From Cryptomeria japonica (lineage: Eukaryota; Streptophyta; Pinopsida; Cupressales; Cupressaceae): a DNA stretch of 64,000 bases. Positions 1 through 12,142 of the stretch are shown here, piece after piece; position 1 is the first letter of the stretch; each line of letters opens with the position of its first letter. Under the pieces are notes generated by a model that made no database searches, was not told the origin of the DNA, and saw nothing but the letters and a program-made list of their open reading frames with translations. The stretch covers positions 572,333,241 to 572,397,240 of the forward strand of contig NC_081410.1 in the NCBI RefSeq assembly GCF_030272615.1, in the 5' to 3' direction. The translations under genes were made by a program, and so were the position numbers.

Positions 1-1050
1 GCAGTGATAGTGAATGTGAAGAAGAAGAGGAAGCATAAGTTGATCTTGAAGGTGAGCTTGTGAATGCACTTGAAGAACTCAAAAGAGTAAGAAATGAATA
101 CAATCTATTCAAGACTATTATTGTTGTAAAGAAGAACCAGTTGATAGAATGCCTTGAAGAATCTGAGAAGTGTATCTCAGAGTTGAAGACTCGAGAAGAA
201 GACACCAAGGAGTGTCGATGTAAAGATCTAGCATTTGAGCTAGAGAAAAAAGATAAAGAATATCAATAGCTGCTTGGAGAAATGGAGATTCTTTGAAATG
301 ACCTTGAGAAGTGTCAGGATGAGCTCAAGGTAAGAATTCAGCTTGATGGCACTAGTGATGCCTTGGACAAGATGTTGAAGAAGAAAAATCAATCCAAGGA
401 TACCAAAGGATTAAGTTGTGGTGTCGGTGAATTCTCCACCAACAAGAATGTCCCCCACAAGGATATTATGTTTGTCTCCTCAAATGGAGAGAGGAAGGGA
501 CATACCTTCATGGTTAGAAATGCTCCCTGGAAGAAGGTTGATCTAACCGATGAAGACTTGTACACAAGAATGAGGATAAGTATGCAAGAACATGAGAAGA
601 GAGCAAAGAAGAAATCCTACTAGTAGAAGACAAGGAAGTACTACCACCCACAAGACAAAACAAGTGTGGGAGAAGAAGAGATCAGATAAAAGAAATGCAA
701 AGAATGGACAACCCAAGATAAATCCTCAAAGAAAGAGAAATGGAGATGTTAGACTGGTAAGATCTCCTCATGCATGATAGAATATTTTTGTAGGTAATAT
801 TCCATCCTTCTCCAGTTATTTGTTTACATGTAATGGTCATGGACATAGGGCAGAAGAATGTAGAAAGGGATCTAGAAGGAATAGTCTAGGATCTCACAGA
901 TATCATGCAAATAAGAACAATGTATTAAGGAGTAGATACATGCATATACCCTCTCCCGGTTATGCAAATATTGTATGTTATAACTGCAATGGAATTGGCC
1001 ATAGAAGATATGAATGTAGGAAGAAGGACCTGCACTCACATGGAGGCTAG
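1..1050 (+). pseudogene. gag: Element A gag-like protein, broken
   Basis: Fragments in several frames give a charged coiled-coil segment (60-269), then a linker with the Sirevirus gag style (residues LDKMLKKKNQSKDTKGL near 364-410), then two nucleic-acid-binding zinc knuckles. The second knuckle (976-1017) is a perfect CX2CX4HX4C (CYNCNGIGHRRYEC). The first (about 820-861) has lost its first cysteine. Stops (for example 267-269 and 621-623) and frame changes interrupt the frame, so it cannot make a full protein. Gag would form the particle and bind RNA. The start lies left of the window. The family assignment rests on the coiled coil plus knuckle arrangement and the downstream polypurine and LTR structure. 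Confidence 0.7.
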
Positions 1051-2655
1051 TATAGAAACTATGCTCAACATAAATATGAATACTGAACATTATGGAAGTC
1101 AAAGACCTACATAGAACCGAAGAATAAATGTCCCTACATGATCAAGAGGTCCACCGGTTTTGGTTGCTAGTCACCGCAACATGACCAGAAGAAGATGGTC
1201 CAACCGGTATGTTCAGAGATTCCCCAATCATGAAGTTGGGAAGGATTTTGTGTGCTATTATAGAACTACTTCCAGTTGTGATGCAAAGTCTAGAAATAAA
1301 AGGACCCATCAGCTAGAAGAAGGTAAGACCTACTCCATTGACTGAAAATGGGAAGAAGAACGAGACCAAGAAGGTGTGGAGGAAGAAGACCATGGACTGG
1401 CAATATGCATTCAATGCATAGGTAATATCTCCTAAGGTTTAAAGGAGATGTAGGACCTTAGGGGGAGTAGTATACTCAACTTATCATTTACCCCCTTAGT
1501 GAAGAAGGACACATGGAAAAACAAGATGATGTTGGTATGAAGGATGGAAATGAGAAGATAAGTATGTGTAGTGGTGGGCTTGGGTACACATCTACATATC
1601 ATAGTTGGATCACTACTGCATGTATCAATAGATCGAGATTAACAATTGGATTCAAATCCAAAGTGACACAAAATGTCAGAAGTTACAAGAAGGTGCTTCA
1701 GTAGTGATGATGGATCGGTACAAGAAATCAGTATGTGTAAGATGTTACCAATATGATGATTATAGGTACTTGTAGGTTATGTAAGACAATGAGGTTCAAG
1801 ATCATTGCATTATCCCCAGTAATATGGAATAAGGAGTCTATGTCTTAGGTGGTGTTGATGAAGACCTGAATGACATAGGTTGCCCCATTTCTTAGGAATG
1901 CATGCATACATATTTTTGGGCTAACCGGTTTGTTTCATAGAATGATAATGGAATTGTGTACATCCAGGATCATGTCATAGGCTGTGGTGGATATAATGAA
2001 GATAAAAGATCATCAGATGATCACATTTGCACAACTCTGCTAGTACATGGAGATGATTGGAGCCTTGGTATTGGACCTGGCCAAAAATATGGACTTGAGA
2101 TGTATGGCTTAGGGGGAGTTCAAGTGCTTATGAAGCTGAGATGGAATGCATGAACTTGTGAGTGTACTAACTGCCTAACTATAGATGATGGAAATTGTTG
2201 TAGGAATACCTAGGAGAATTTCATGATTAAGGGTACCTACTCTTCATCTGGTTAGTTGTATTCATAGTACAATCACACTTGATTCTAAAGAAATTTGGGA
2301 TCAAATGAGTTGTGATGCAGGCTAACCAGCAATTAAGTAGTATTCAATAACACATCCTTCTGCAAATTGAGTGCTTTAACAATTTATATCAAATTTGCAT
2401 GCTCAATTGGTGTCAGTTGATGGTTGAGTCCTCCATATCAAGAGTTGTAACTTGAGAAATTGTACCAGTTGGTATCAAAAGAGGAAATACATCTAATAAA
2501 AAGAAAAAGGGGAGAAAAATATTTGACAGTGGTTGGTAAATACAAGGAGGTGAGAGAACCTGACAATGCCCTTTGCCATTGTTGTCAAAGGGGGAGAAGC
2601 ATTATGTAGTATGCCAAATACTACATGTGTTGATATCAATGACAAAGGGGGAGAT
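1051..2655 (+). other. Element A internal region after gag, no pol
   Basis: About 1.6 kb of broken frames with no protease, integrase or RT motif. Near the end are two polypurine modules. Module 1 (2569-2596) has CATTGTTG followed by AAAGGGGGAGA. Module 2 (2634-2655) has ATCAATG followed by AAAGGGGGAGAT and touches the LTR. They would prime plus-strand DNA synthesis. The short peptides at 1160-1345 and 1513-1704 match nothing I recognise. Confidence 0.55.
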
Positions 2656-5064
2656 TTTTGGTATTATGTTGTCATTAACGTCAACTAGTATAGAAGGACA
2701 ACCGATATGGGTGCATTGTTGACATGAAGTTATTGAGGTCAACTAGTGTTGTAGGTCATGGGTAAAGAAGAAGAATATCATTCAGAGGAATGACCACTAG
2801 AGTTACTGGTACACAAGTTAGTGTTTGACTTGTGTAGATGATATGGGCAGGTTACTAGTATAGTCTGTCACAAGTAAGGAGAAGTTGTCAACTGGTAAGT
2901 GATGTGTTGACATGGAGAAGATAAACTAACCAAGTGAGTGGTTGACAATCGACAAACTTATGACTAGTGTACAAATAGGATGAGCGAGGTGCTTGAGTTG
3001 TTGTTTGTGATGAAGAGGCAAAATGTTACCTAAATCAAATCAACACAAGAGGAGAAGGATGTACTGGTCATCGGTATGTTGTGTGGATGTAGAATAGAAG
3101 GACTCCCATCGGATAAAGATGCAGTCACCATATGATGAGATGATTGATAGTTAATGTGCCCACACTAGATCACATGCACCTATTTAAATATATGTTGCAT
3201 GAATAGGGAGGCCACATGAGTGCATTGCAGGATGTATATGACAAGGATCCACTCTCACTGGTAAGTGGAGCTTATCTCCTATTATGAAAAGTGTGTATAA
3301 TAGTTCTATGAAATAAGGAAGAATAGGTAAAGGAAAGTGTGTGAAGGATCACATCGAATCTATTGGTGAATCAAAGGAATGCCTCAAGTGCAAGAAATGA
3401 AGGATATGCACTAAACTAATAGAGAAGACATGTTGAGTTGTCAGGACAAAGATTAAAGGAGATGGGTTTGTCACTTTGACAAATTAGTTGAGATATGGTC
3501 TAGGTTGATAAAGAAGAAGTCAAGGCTGAGCAACTGTAGACAGAGGATAATGGTTGGATTGAAGGTGAAGTCAATTTAAGGTTGATGATATAGTACCATC
3601 AAGAGGTTTTACTAGTATGTATGTCCACCGGTAATATGAACAACGTGCAGATGTAGAAGACTCCCATGTAATGAAGTTATGCATAAGGTAGTTAGAAAGA
3701 GTGCTGACCAGTTGAGTATTTCACTAGAAGAGAAGTAAGGTGCAAGGATAATGATAGACCAGTTAAGGGTTTAACTAGCAAGGATAGTAAACCGGTAGAT
3801 GAACCCGATTGAGTGGTTGGTTGGTGATCTTGTCTGGACCGACATAGATGACTTTGTTGAAGTGGATACCGGCTAGAATTCCACATGGAGATGTAGTGGC
3901 ATGCATGCATAGGTCAGTACATTGAGGGTGAAATGTCAGGCAACGTGGTAGATGGTGATAGGATGGAAAGGAGAGGTTTGCATCTTGAGGTCAATGGACA
4001 ACAGAGATCCAACAAAGACTATTTGAGCATATCAAGTAAGGTGAAGGAAACCGCAAAACCAATCTTGGTGATCGACCAAGAAATCCATTGACAGGTCAAA
4101 AGCAGATTGCCAAAGATAAAAGGTGTGATCAAGAAGGCACAACAATGGTGGGATTGATTGATGAGGTATAGTTCATCAATCCAGGTGATCAGATCGGATG
4201 AGATATGATTGGATTTGGTTTGTCTCGAGGTTGATGAGAAAACCCTAACCACCTTAAATTTGAATTGCCTTTTGGTAGGAAAACTGGGTTATAAATATGC
4301 AAAACAAAATTATTGAAGAGAGCTGCTAAAGGAGAGAGTGTTGCTGCTCCATGTGAGGAAAAATTAGTCAAGTACTCAATGAGTATCTGAAAAGAGACTG
4401 AGTGTGTGTGAGTGTGAATCAGGTTGAGAGGATCAACCAACAGTGGTGAGGAGCCGATAGTCTACAAGTGAGTCTATGAGAGAAGTATACAAGTGGTGAC
4501 CAAACTAGTAGAGAAGAGTTGGAGAAGAGTGCAGAGTAGTCAAGAAGGAACCAACAAAAGATAGTACCGGTGGAGAGCAACAGAGTAGTTGAGATAAGAG
4601 GCAACTATAAGAGAGAACTCATAGAGAGAACTGACAGTGAACTGGATAGAAGATCCAATAGAGAGATTAGAAGAAGAGTAACAAAATCCATTTGTAACAA
4701 GGATATTAACTTAAACATGAATATGTTTTGTATTCACTGAGTTGGAGCTCTTTAGGTTGGTGCACTAAATCAAGGGTTGGTGCCCTAAATATTGTAATCA
4801 GAGATTGATTGTGAGGCTGGATTGGAGCAGTAGACTCCAGCAACATTTCTCACCGAGGTTTTTCCCATCTTGGGTTTTCCTCGTATATGCTAGTGTTAAG
4901 TGATATCCCTTTGTGTGTGATTGCATTTGTGTTGGTCCCCCCTCTAACTGGTAAGTTTGCATTGGGTTAGTTCTAATAACCAATATAATCACATAAGACA
5001 ATTAACTGGAAAATTTTGGGAGCCATAGATTCACCCCCCTCTCAGTAGTACATTGTGTCTAACA
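2656..5064 (+). repeat. Element A 3' LTR (2.4 kb)
   Basis: The left edge directly follows AAAGGGGGAGAT. It reads TTTTGG where sister elements have TGTTGG, probably one substitution. The right edge is CTAACA at 5064, after a pyrimidine-rich CACCCCCCTCTCAG stretch that also precedes the LTR ends of B, G and H. Near 4845-4880 is the U5-type motif GAGGTTTTTCCC, then TTGGGTTTTCC, shared with other LTRs here. No complete second LTR is in the window. Confidence 0.7.
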
Positions 5065-6495
5065 GGAATGGGTACATGTAATCCCTAAAGGTTATCTATA
5101 TAGATATTTTTAAATTCATGTAAATTATTGCACTTTTGTACAGAAGTTTTGGCGGATTCCTACCCTTTGCCATTGATGTCAAAGGGGGAGAGAATTGGGG
5201 GAGTGCAGTGAAAAATGATGCTTATTCTTAGGGGGATTCAGTTGGAGTCAGTTGAGTGTACAGATTTTAGATTGTCAGATTGATTGCATTTTTTGGAGTA
5301 CTTATCATTTTTCATAGTGTCGCTATCAATATCAAAGGGGGAGATTGTTAGCATTTGATGTTGTTCCAATGAAGATTGGTAATATCTGATACATGTAGAT
5401 TCTTAGGATTTATCATTGATGGAAACTCAATTTTCTGATCTTACCCCTATGGAGTTTTTGTTGATCAGATGTCTTGAGTAAGTTTTCTAGTGTCAAGTTT
5501 GCCTGATGAAGCTTAGTGTATAGTTTTGTGGGCATTTCTCATTTCTAGTGAAGCATATTTTGTTTTTAGTGATCAAGGTTAGTTGGTTAAGTGTGAGAAG
5601 CATATTAACATGTATTATTATCCTTTTAGTGATGATTCTTTAGCATGTTAGAAGATCTAGTACCCGGTAGAGTAGTAAAATAGTTATCTTCATTATTATT
5701 GGTGTAACGTGTGGTCCAAATTTCTTGGATTGATTTTGATGATTGGTGATGTGTTCAAGATAATTGGTGAGACCTATGGGAAGTGTGTGAACATGTAGTG
5801 TCTAGAATATGTTTTGGAAAGGATTTGAGCTGACTTGCAGTATTACATGTTTCATATTTTGATATTTTGTGAAGCTGACTTGTAGGAGATCACATTTGCT
5901 AGTGTGGATATATAAGATTGACCTAGTTACTGCATTTGTGTGTGGATATGATCTGTATGATGGTATTGGAGTGATTGAGCATAGTTTCACATGCACAACC
6001 TGAATTGTGTTGATCCGGTAAGCAGAGCAGAGCATAACCAAGCAGTTTATTAGAATAGTGTAGAGGATCACTTTGTACCTAACTGGAGTTATTATTTGGC
6101 ATGGTCAATTTTTTTTATTTAGTTCATTGATCATTGTAATCATTCTCTATTAGCCTGTAAGGCAGTGAGCCTCCTTTGGGGTTGTAGGCCCCTTTTTTGT
6201 AACTGAGTAATGAGCTCTAGGTAGTGTGCCTGAATGCAAGTGCATTCCCCTTTTGTAATATTGTTTTGCTACTACCCATAGTGGAATAATATTTTGGGTT
6301 CAAATCTCGCTATGGTTTTTCCCTTTCCAGGTTTTCACGAAAAAATATTTATGTTATGGTTATGTGCTTGATTGCTTTGTGTTTCTGCATTTTAGTTTCT
6401 TATTTGTGCATCCGATTGATTAAGAGTCAGATTAATAAATTTATAAATATTGGAACATTGATTCACCCCCCTCTCAATGTTCATTGATTCAAACA
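5065..6495 (+). mobile_element. Element B: 3' internal end plus LTR of a copia-type element
   Basis: The first 281 bases are 3' internal sequence with two polypurine modules, at 5163-5192 (CCTTTGCCATTGATGTCAAA, then GGGGGAG) and 5323-5345 (ATCAATATCAAAGGGGGAGA, then T). The LTR follows directly. No coding sequence remains. Element A ends exactly where B begins, so A appears to have inserted into B and separated it from its body. Confidence 0.65.
5346..6495 (+). repeat. Element B 3' LTR (1.15 kb)
   Basis: It starts TGTTAGC directly after the polypurine tract and ends ...GATTCAAACA at about 6495, after a CACCCCCCTCTCAA stretch. It carries the shared downstream module TGAGCTCTAGG (6211-6221) and a GGTTTTTCCC motif (about 6314-6325). 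The exact right edge is uncertain by a few bases because of the AAACAAAC run. Confidence 0.65.
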
Positions 6496-6520
6496 AACCT
6501 TTCTCTCCCTATCTCTCTTT

Positions 6521-6832
6521 GGGTATGTGTAGGATCATGAGGGGCCAAAAAGTGGCGATATTTTGACTAGAGTCCTGATTGATAGGATGATTGAAAATAT
6601 CTATAATTTTCAAATGTTATCACATTTTTTGAGTCCAAAGCATGCTTCACATTCTATGCTTTGTATACTATAGGATTAAAAAAAATGAATTCTATAATTT
6701 TTTTACCAAGTTATGGTGGTTAGACATACGAGTTTTTTATATTTTTAAAAAGTTCTAGTAAAAAAATTATATTTAATTATTTATTTAAAAAAATACAAAA
6801 AAAAAAAGTGTCACATCCAAAATTGGGTCTTC
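6521..6832. mobile_element. MITE-like repeat F, copy 1, left part
   Basis: AT-rich non-coding sequence whose left end begins GGGTATGTGTAGGATCATG. Its reverse complement, with 26 of 32 positions matching by eye, ends the right part at 37124, so the two ends are terminal inverted repeats. The middle (CTGATTGATAGGATGATTGA, then GTGGTTAGACATACG) also occurs in copy 2 (45154-45191 plus 53041-53608). Copia element C splits this copy after TCTTC. No protein is encoded. No clear target duplication is visible; both flanks are pyrimidine-rich. Confidence 0.55.
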
Positions 6833-8379
6833 TGTTGGCAATATTGCATTATAACAAACAATGAAAGATTGTTGGCATTTCATAAGGATATTGAGAAGGT
6901 TGTTGATGATTATGGATATAACTGATTAAGGATGTTTATTGTCTTGATATTATTATTTTGTCATTGATGTCAAGAAATTGATTTTCTAATTCAGTGTGAT
7001 GTTGCCATATCTTGAGAAGTATGATTTAAAGAATATAAAGATGTCAGTAAAAGACATAGGAAAGACTATGATGAATAAGAGGATGAATTAAGGTATTCAA
7101 TGGGCAACTACTACCAAGTTAGACAATGATGAGATCATGATGTTTAGATTGTTTTAACATCATACATATGTTGTAAATTGTAAGGATAATACTATACTAT
7201 GTTACCAAGCAAAGAACCTAGTCGGTAAACCCTAAGGAACCTAGTTGGTAAACCCTAAGGTTATCGCTATCGGTTAATGAAGGCAGAATGTCTACCGAGT
7301 AAAGTTTAGTATTCACCGAGTTATAATCGAGTTGTAACTCAGCTATAACAAAATGCATTAAATGTTTGCATGCGTTATTTAATGAAGGAAGTTGATGAGC
7401 TAGAATTAATTTAATGATTGGTAAGTCGTGCATGAAGCTTGTTAATGAATCTAAGGCAATGGAAAGTCGGCATGAAGATCTATAGCACAGATTGAACCAC
7501 AATACCCTGGCACAAGTTCCAAGAAATATATGCAAGTTCCTAGGCGGGGTAAAAAGTTATCAGATCGAAAGATGCATTGAACCTAGACAAGATTGAAGAT
7601 TTGATGGCTATGATTGATCATGGGAAATGTGATCAAGGAGATTAAGTGGTTACCTAATTGTTAATAAATAGGAAACTATTGATAAACAATGCATACGGGC
7701 ATGTGTATGCACAGGGATGCTACATAGTGATTACCGAGCACAGAAGCTTGAAGACCTATTTGAATAACAAAGTATAGAAGCCCAACAGATAGACAAGATT
7801 AGTTCTATGTCTAGATTGTATTGAACAAATAGGAATCTACTTTAGCATTTTAGATGTGAAGTTGCAAATAGATTTTTATTACTGTTATTTTGTGAAACTG
7901 AAATAAAATCTCTTAACCGAGTGGACTTAACAGTCTTATTTGTAAAACCCTCTAGCAAGGTGACATTCTAATTGAGTGTTTGAAATCCTTTAACAAGGTT
8001 ACTTCTAACAAGATGAGATCCTAACAGATCTGAGGGAAATCCCTTAACTGGGCCACATCTAGCAATGTGTTTGTAATCTTTAACAGGATTTGCTTTTAAC
8101 CAAGCATACTCTAGAAGAGTATATTTCTTAGTGGGTCCGAAATCCCAGAGTGGTTTTTCCCTATTTGGGTTTCCATGTTAAATCTGATGTTATGAGGTTT
8201 ATGATGGTAATATGCTTTTGAGTTTGCATGTTTAACGCTTTTGGTTATATTATTGTAGTATATGTTACCGATGTTGAATCTAATGTTTTTATGGATGATT
8301 AAGTTTGTATGACTCACCCCCCCCACTCTCATCTTGTTGGCTATTGGATCTGTACTTATATTAAGTATTAGAACTATCA
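6833..8379 (+). repeat. Element C 5' LTR
   Basis: TGTTGGCAAT...GAACTATCA, 1547 bases. The U3 carries TTTTGTCATTGATGTCAAG (about 6956-6974), related to the polypurine module. Near the 3' end lies the U5 motif GTGGTTTTTCCC, then TTTGGGTTTCC (about 8150-8175). It pairs with 35249-36791. Confidence 0.9.
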
Positions 8380-8381
8380 AT

Positions 8382-8393
8382 TGGTATCAGATC
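8382..8393 (+). promoter_or_regulatory. Element C primer binding site
   Basis: TGGTATCAGATC, two bases inside the 5' LTR. It matches the plant initiator-Met tRNA complement TGGTATCAGAGC except for G to T at position 11. It would prime minus-strand DNA synthesis. Confidence 0.8.
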
Positions 8394-8443
8394 TTTGGAC
8401 TCCGGAAGAAAAGTTTAAAGGCACTTGAGTTAAAGATCCAAAG

Positions 8444-9442
8444 ATGTATAAGAGGGATGCACCGAAGCTGAAAAAGTCAAGTTTCTCTACATGGTAGAAA
8501 AGGATGAAGTTGCATCTATCAGGAGTTGGAGAATATGTTGTATACTATCTGGAGAATGATTTTGTTACACCAAGCACCTATCCACTGACTATGGAAGAGA
8601 TAAAGGCAAAGCAAGAACATATTCAAGCAATGATTGAAATATCATCTGCATTGACCGATTCAGAGTTTAATGATCTAGAAGGCTACAATGATGCAAAGGC
8701 TATGTGGGATAAGCTCATATCAGTGTATGGAGGTGATGAACATGTTCAAAGAGAAAAAGTAGATAGTCTAAGAGGACAACTTGAATCTATGAGGATAAAT
8801 GAAGGTGAGAACATAACTTAGTACAGTACAAGACTAAAGGAGATTGTCAATCAAATCAAAGGAGCAAGTGGAACTATTGAAGAAAAGGATATAACAAGTA
8901 AGTTGTTAAGAACCCTTCTATCAGCTTATGCAATCCGAGTCTCTACAATCAATGAATTGAGATTTGTACCTAATATGCCAGTTTCTTTAGATGCTACTAT
9001 TGGTAAGCTACATGCATTTGAGTTAAGTAATTTTGATAACAGTGGATCTTCGGTAAATAAAGTTGAATCTTCATTTAGTTCTTTTCATCTTGATGAATCT
9101 AATGATTACAATGAAAGAAAGTATAAGTACTCTGAAGGAGATCATAGTGGAGCAAGTGAAAGATTTCGTAAGAACATGGAAGAAGTACACAAATTGTATG
9201 AGGAAATCAGAAAGAAAGAAGAGTTTGAAGCACTACTAGCCAAAAGGTTACCGAGAGGCAATGGTAAGTATAAAGGAAAACTACCTTTTAAATGTTTCAA
9301 TTGTGATAAGTTAGGACATATGGCTTCTAACTGTCCTGACAAAGAATTACTGAAAAGAGAGATTACTGAGATGATAGACAGAAAGATAATCATCATAGAG
9401 GACACCGAGACTTCAAAAGAAGAGATAGAAAGACATGTTTAA
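8444..9442 (+). pseudogene. gag: Element C gag, broken by stops
   Basis: The first ATG in frame after the PBS is at 8444. One frame runs to 9442 with stops near 8494-8496 (within STW*K) and 8819-8821. It has a copia gag body (residues like GYNDAKAMWDKLISVYGG at about 8680-8735), a charged helical region (EEVHKLYEEIRKKEEFEALLAKR split over 9180-9245) and one perfect zinc knuckle CFNCDKLGHMASNC at about 9294-9335. The role is particle formation and RNA binding. The frame is otherwise free of indels, so the breaks are point changes. Confidence 0.85.
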
Positions 9443-10860
9443 TAGCTGATGAGGAATCTAATGATGATAAATTAGATGAGACTAATACAAAGGAAGTAGT
9501 TTATGTGGCTATGAAAGGTGGATCAGATGAAGAAAGGTATGAAGAAAAATCCCTAATATCTCACATAAACACTAATGATTCTTGGCTCATAGATAGTGGA
9601 TGCTCACATCATAAAACAGGAGATAAACACAAGTTTGTTATATTAGAAGATTATGATGGAGTCTATGTTAGATTTGGTAATGATGCACGATGTCCAGTGA
9701 AAGGTAAAGGATCTATAACACTTCTTGACAATGCAAGATGCAATGATTTTTATTGGGTTGAAGGTTTGAAATACAATTTGTTGAGTGTAGCACAACTAAA
9801 TAGCACAGGTTACCAAATAGAATTTTAGAAAGGAATTGCCAAAGTTCATGACAAGAATGGAAAGTTAGTTGCTATTGAGACACAAACAAAAGGTAACACA
9901 TTTCACCTTGACTCAACTCGTAACAAGTATTTGCATGCAAAGATAGATAATACCTGGTTATGGCATAAAAGGTTTTGTCATGTAAATTTTGATAATCTGA
10001 TCAAAATAAGTAAGAAGCACTGAGTAAGAGGTCTACCGAGTCTTGAAAAACCTGAGAATGCTATGTGCCAGGGATGCCAGATGGGTAAGATGACAATATC
10101 AAGCTTTACAAGTAAGTCTTACACTTCTAAGGGAATTTTAGATCTAGTGCACACTGATCTTTGTGGTCCTATGAAAGTTCAAAGTTATTACGGTGATAAA
10201 TATTTCATATTATTTGTGGATGACTATTCAAGGATGATGTCAGTAATGTTTTTAAAAGAAAAATCAGAAGCTTTTCAAATGTTTAAATGGTACAAGACAA
10301 GAGTTGAAAATGAAACAGGAAGACAATTGAAATGTCTTAGATCGGATAGAGGAGGAGAGTTCACATCTGATGAGTTCAACTTATTCTACAATGATCATGG
10401 TATTAAAAGACAAGTCTCTGCACTGAGAACTCCACATCAGAATGGAATAGCTAAGAGAAGAAACAAATCTATTATGGATTGTGCTAGAACACTGATGATT
10501 GAAAAGAAGGTGCCACAAACATTTTGGAGAGAAGCAATAAGCACAACAGTTTACACCTTGAATCGGGTACAATTGAAGAAAGGTACTTTGAAGACACCAT
10601 ATGAAATCTGGTATGATAAGAAACCTAATGTAAGTTATTTTAAAATCTTTGGAAGTAGATTCTATGTTCACAAAGATGATAGAAATGGCAAGTTTGATTA
10701 GAAAAGTGAAGAAGGAACATTTCTAGGTTATTCTTCTAGAAGCAAAGCATTTAAATGTCTGATCAAATCATCTAACAAAATAGTAGAAAGTGCAAATGTG
10801 AAAATTGATGAATTTGCAGAAAGAAATGATGAAGTAAATTCAACTGAGAAGTCTTACCGA
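9443..10860 (+). pseudogene. pol: Element C protease and integrase, broken
   Basis: Protease active site DSG at 9592-9600 (residues WLIDSGCSHH). The integrase zinc region has WLWHKRFCHVNF (about 9955-9990) and CQGC (10066-10077). In the core the first Asp is at 10156-10158 (HTDLCG) and the second at 10345-10347 (RSDRGGEF). The third catalytic position, 36 codons later at 10453-10455, is Lys (AAG) where the family has Glu, so the DD35E triad is broken. Further stops lie near 9826-9828, 10021-10023 and 10699-10701. The reading order protease then integrase then RT is diagnostic of Ty1/copia. Confidence 0.88.
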
Positions 10861-12142
10861 GAAGACTGTTGAAGAAAATGAAGAGAATATATAGTTACTG
10901 TGTGATGAAGAAGATCATATAGATCCTACCAAGCCTGTATTAGCCAAGTATGTTAGAAGATATCATGCACCAAGTTAGATTATAGGAGATAAGGATGATC
11001 TAGTGATGACAAGGAACAAACTGACACATAACACATGTTTGATATTTGAATTTGAACCGAGAATAGTGAAAGAGGCATTTAACAGTGAAGATTGGATAAA
11101 TGCTATGGCAGAAGAGATTGATCAAATCAAGAAGAATGACATATGGACACTAATCCCAAGACCAAAGGACAAAAATGTAATCAGTACAAAGAGGATTTTC
11201 AGAAACAAGCTGAATGAAAAAGGAGAGGTCATTTGAAACAAAGCAAGACTAGTTTGCAAAGGTTATGCTCAAGAAGAAGGAATTGATTATGGTGAAACTT
11301 TTGCACTTGTTGCTAGACTAGAAGGAGTAAGAACATTATTGGCCTATGCTACTTTCAAAAACTTCAAGGTATATCAAATGGATGTCAAATCTGTATTTCT
11401 GAATGGAATATTAGAAGAAGAAGTTTTTATTGAACAACCTGAAGGATTTGTTGAAGACAATAATAAAGATCAAGTATGTAAATTGAACAAAGCTGTATAT
11501 GGTTTGAAACAAGCACCTAGAGCATGGTATGAAAGATTGCACTCTGATTTGATTAAGATTGGTTTTATAAGGACAAGTGAGAACAACAATATGTATATGA
11601 AGAATGATGAAAATGGAATACTGATTTCAGCCATATTTGTTGATGATATTATATTTTGTGGAAATGACTCTTTGTGCAAGAACTTTGGAAATGAAATGAG
11701 CAAAGAATTTGAGATGTCATTAATCAGTGAGATAAAGTATTTTATAGGTTTACAGATATTGCAAATGAAAAATGAGATTTTCATTACTCAATCCAAGTAC
11801 ATAAAGGAAATCTTGAAGAAATTTGGAATGGAGGATTCAAAACCAGTAAGTATTCCTATGACTACCAACTATAAATTATCAAAGAATGATGAATCTGCAT
11901 CTATTGATGAGACACTTTACCGATCCATGATTGGAAAACTACAATATGTTGTTCACAGCAGACCAGACATAGAACATGCAGTAGGTATAGTTGCAAGATT
12001 CTCTACAGATCCTAAGGAAACACACATGACAACAATCAAAAGAATTTTTAGATACTTGAAAGGCACTGAAGATTATGGCTTAGTATATCAAAAAGGAAAT
12101 GATTTTGATTTAAAAGTTTATACTGATGCTGATTGGGTAGGC
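10861..12142 (+). pseudogene. pol: Element C reverse transcriptase and first part of RNase H
   Basis: The copia RT signature is clear: WTLIPRPKDKNVI (about 11140-11185), [13 protein letters not shown] (about 11368-11406), [14 protein letters not shown] (about 11500-11540) and the catalytic FVDD at 11636-11647. It then runs through the connection region ([26 protein letters not shown]) into RNase H, ending at DADWVG (12128-12142), where element D begins. Breaks include a stop at 11234-11236 and lost frame between 11237 and 11339. The remainder of RNase H is at 34349-34798. Confidence 0.88.
12138..12142 (+). repeat. Target duplication of element D, left copy (TAGGC)
   Basis: TAGGC precedes the TGTCATGCCC start of D and recurs at 34349-34353 directly after its TCACA end. 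Both copies fit the RNase H coding sequence of element C. Confidence 0.9.

Larger units (their letters stand above)
1..5064 (+). mobile_element. Element A: 3' part of a Sirevirus-like LTR element without visible pol
   Basis: The element enters the window from the left, so its 5' LTR and target duplication cannot be checked. Order: degenerate gag (1-1050), about 1.6 kb with no recognisable protease, integrase or RT, two polypurine modules (2569-2596 and 2634-2655), then a long LTR (2656-5064). The gag coiled-coil style and the doubled polypurine tract are typical of Sireviruses (Ty1/copia). Since gag is followed almost directly by the 3' LTR, this copy is either pol-deleted or belongs to a non-autonomous family. 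Its end at 5064 lies inside the 3' internal region of element B, so A was probably inserted into B. Confidence 0.7.

Noticed and set aside
7218-8380. Minus-strand frames inside the 5' LTR of C
   Set aside because: A near copy of one of them occurs in the 3' LTR, and LTRs of this type are non-coding.
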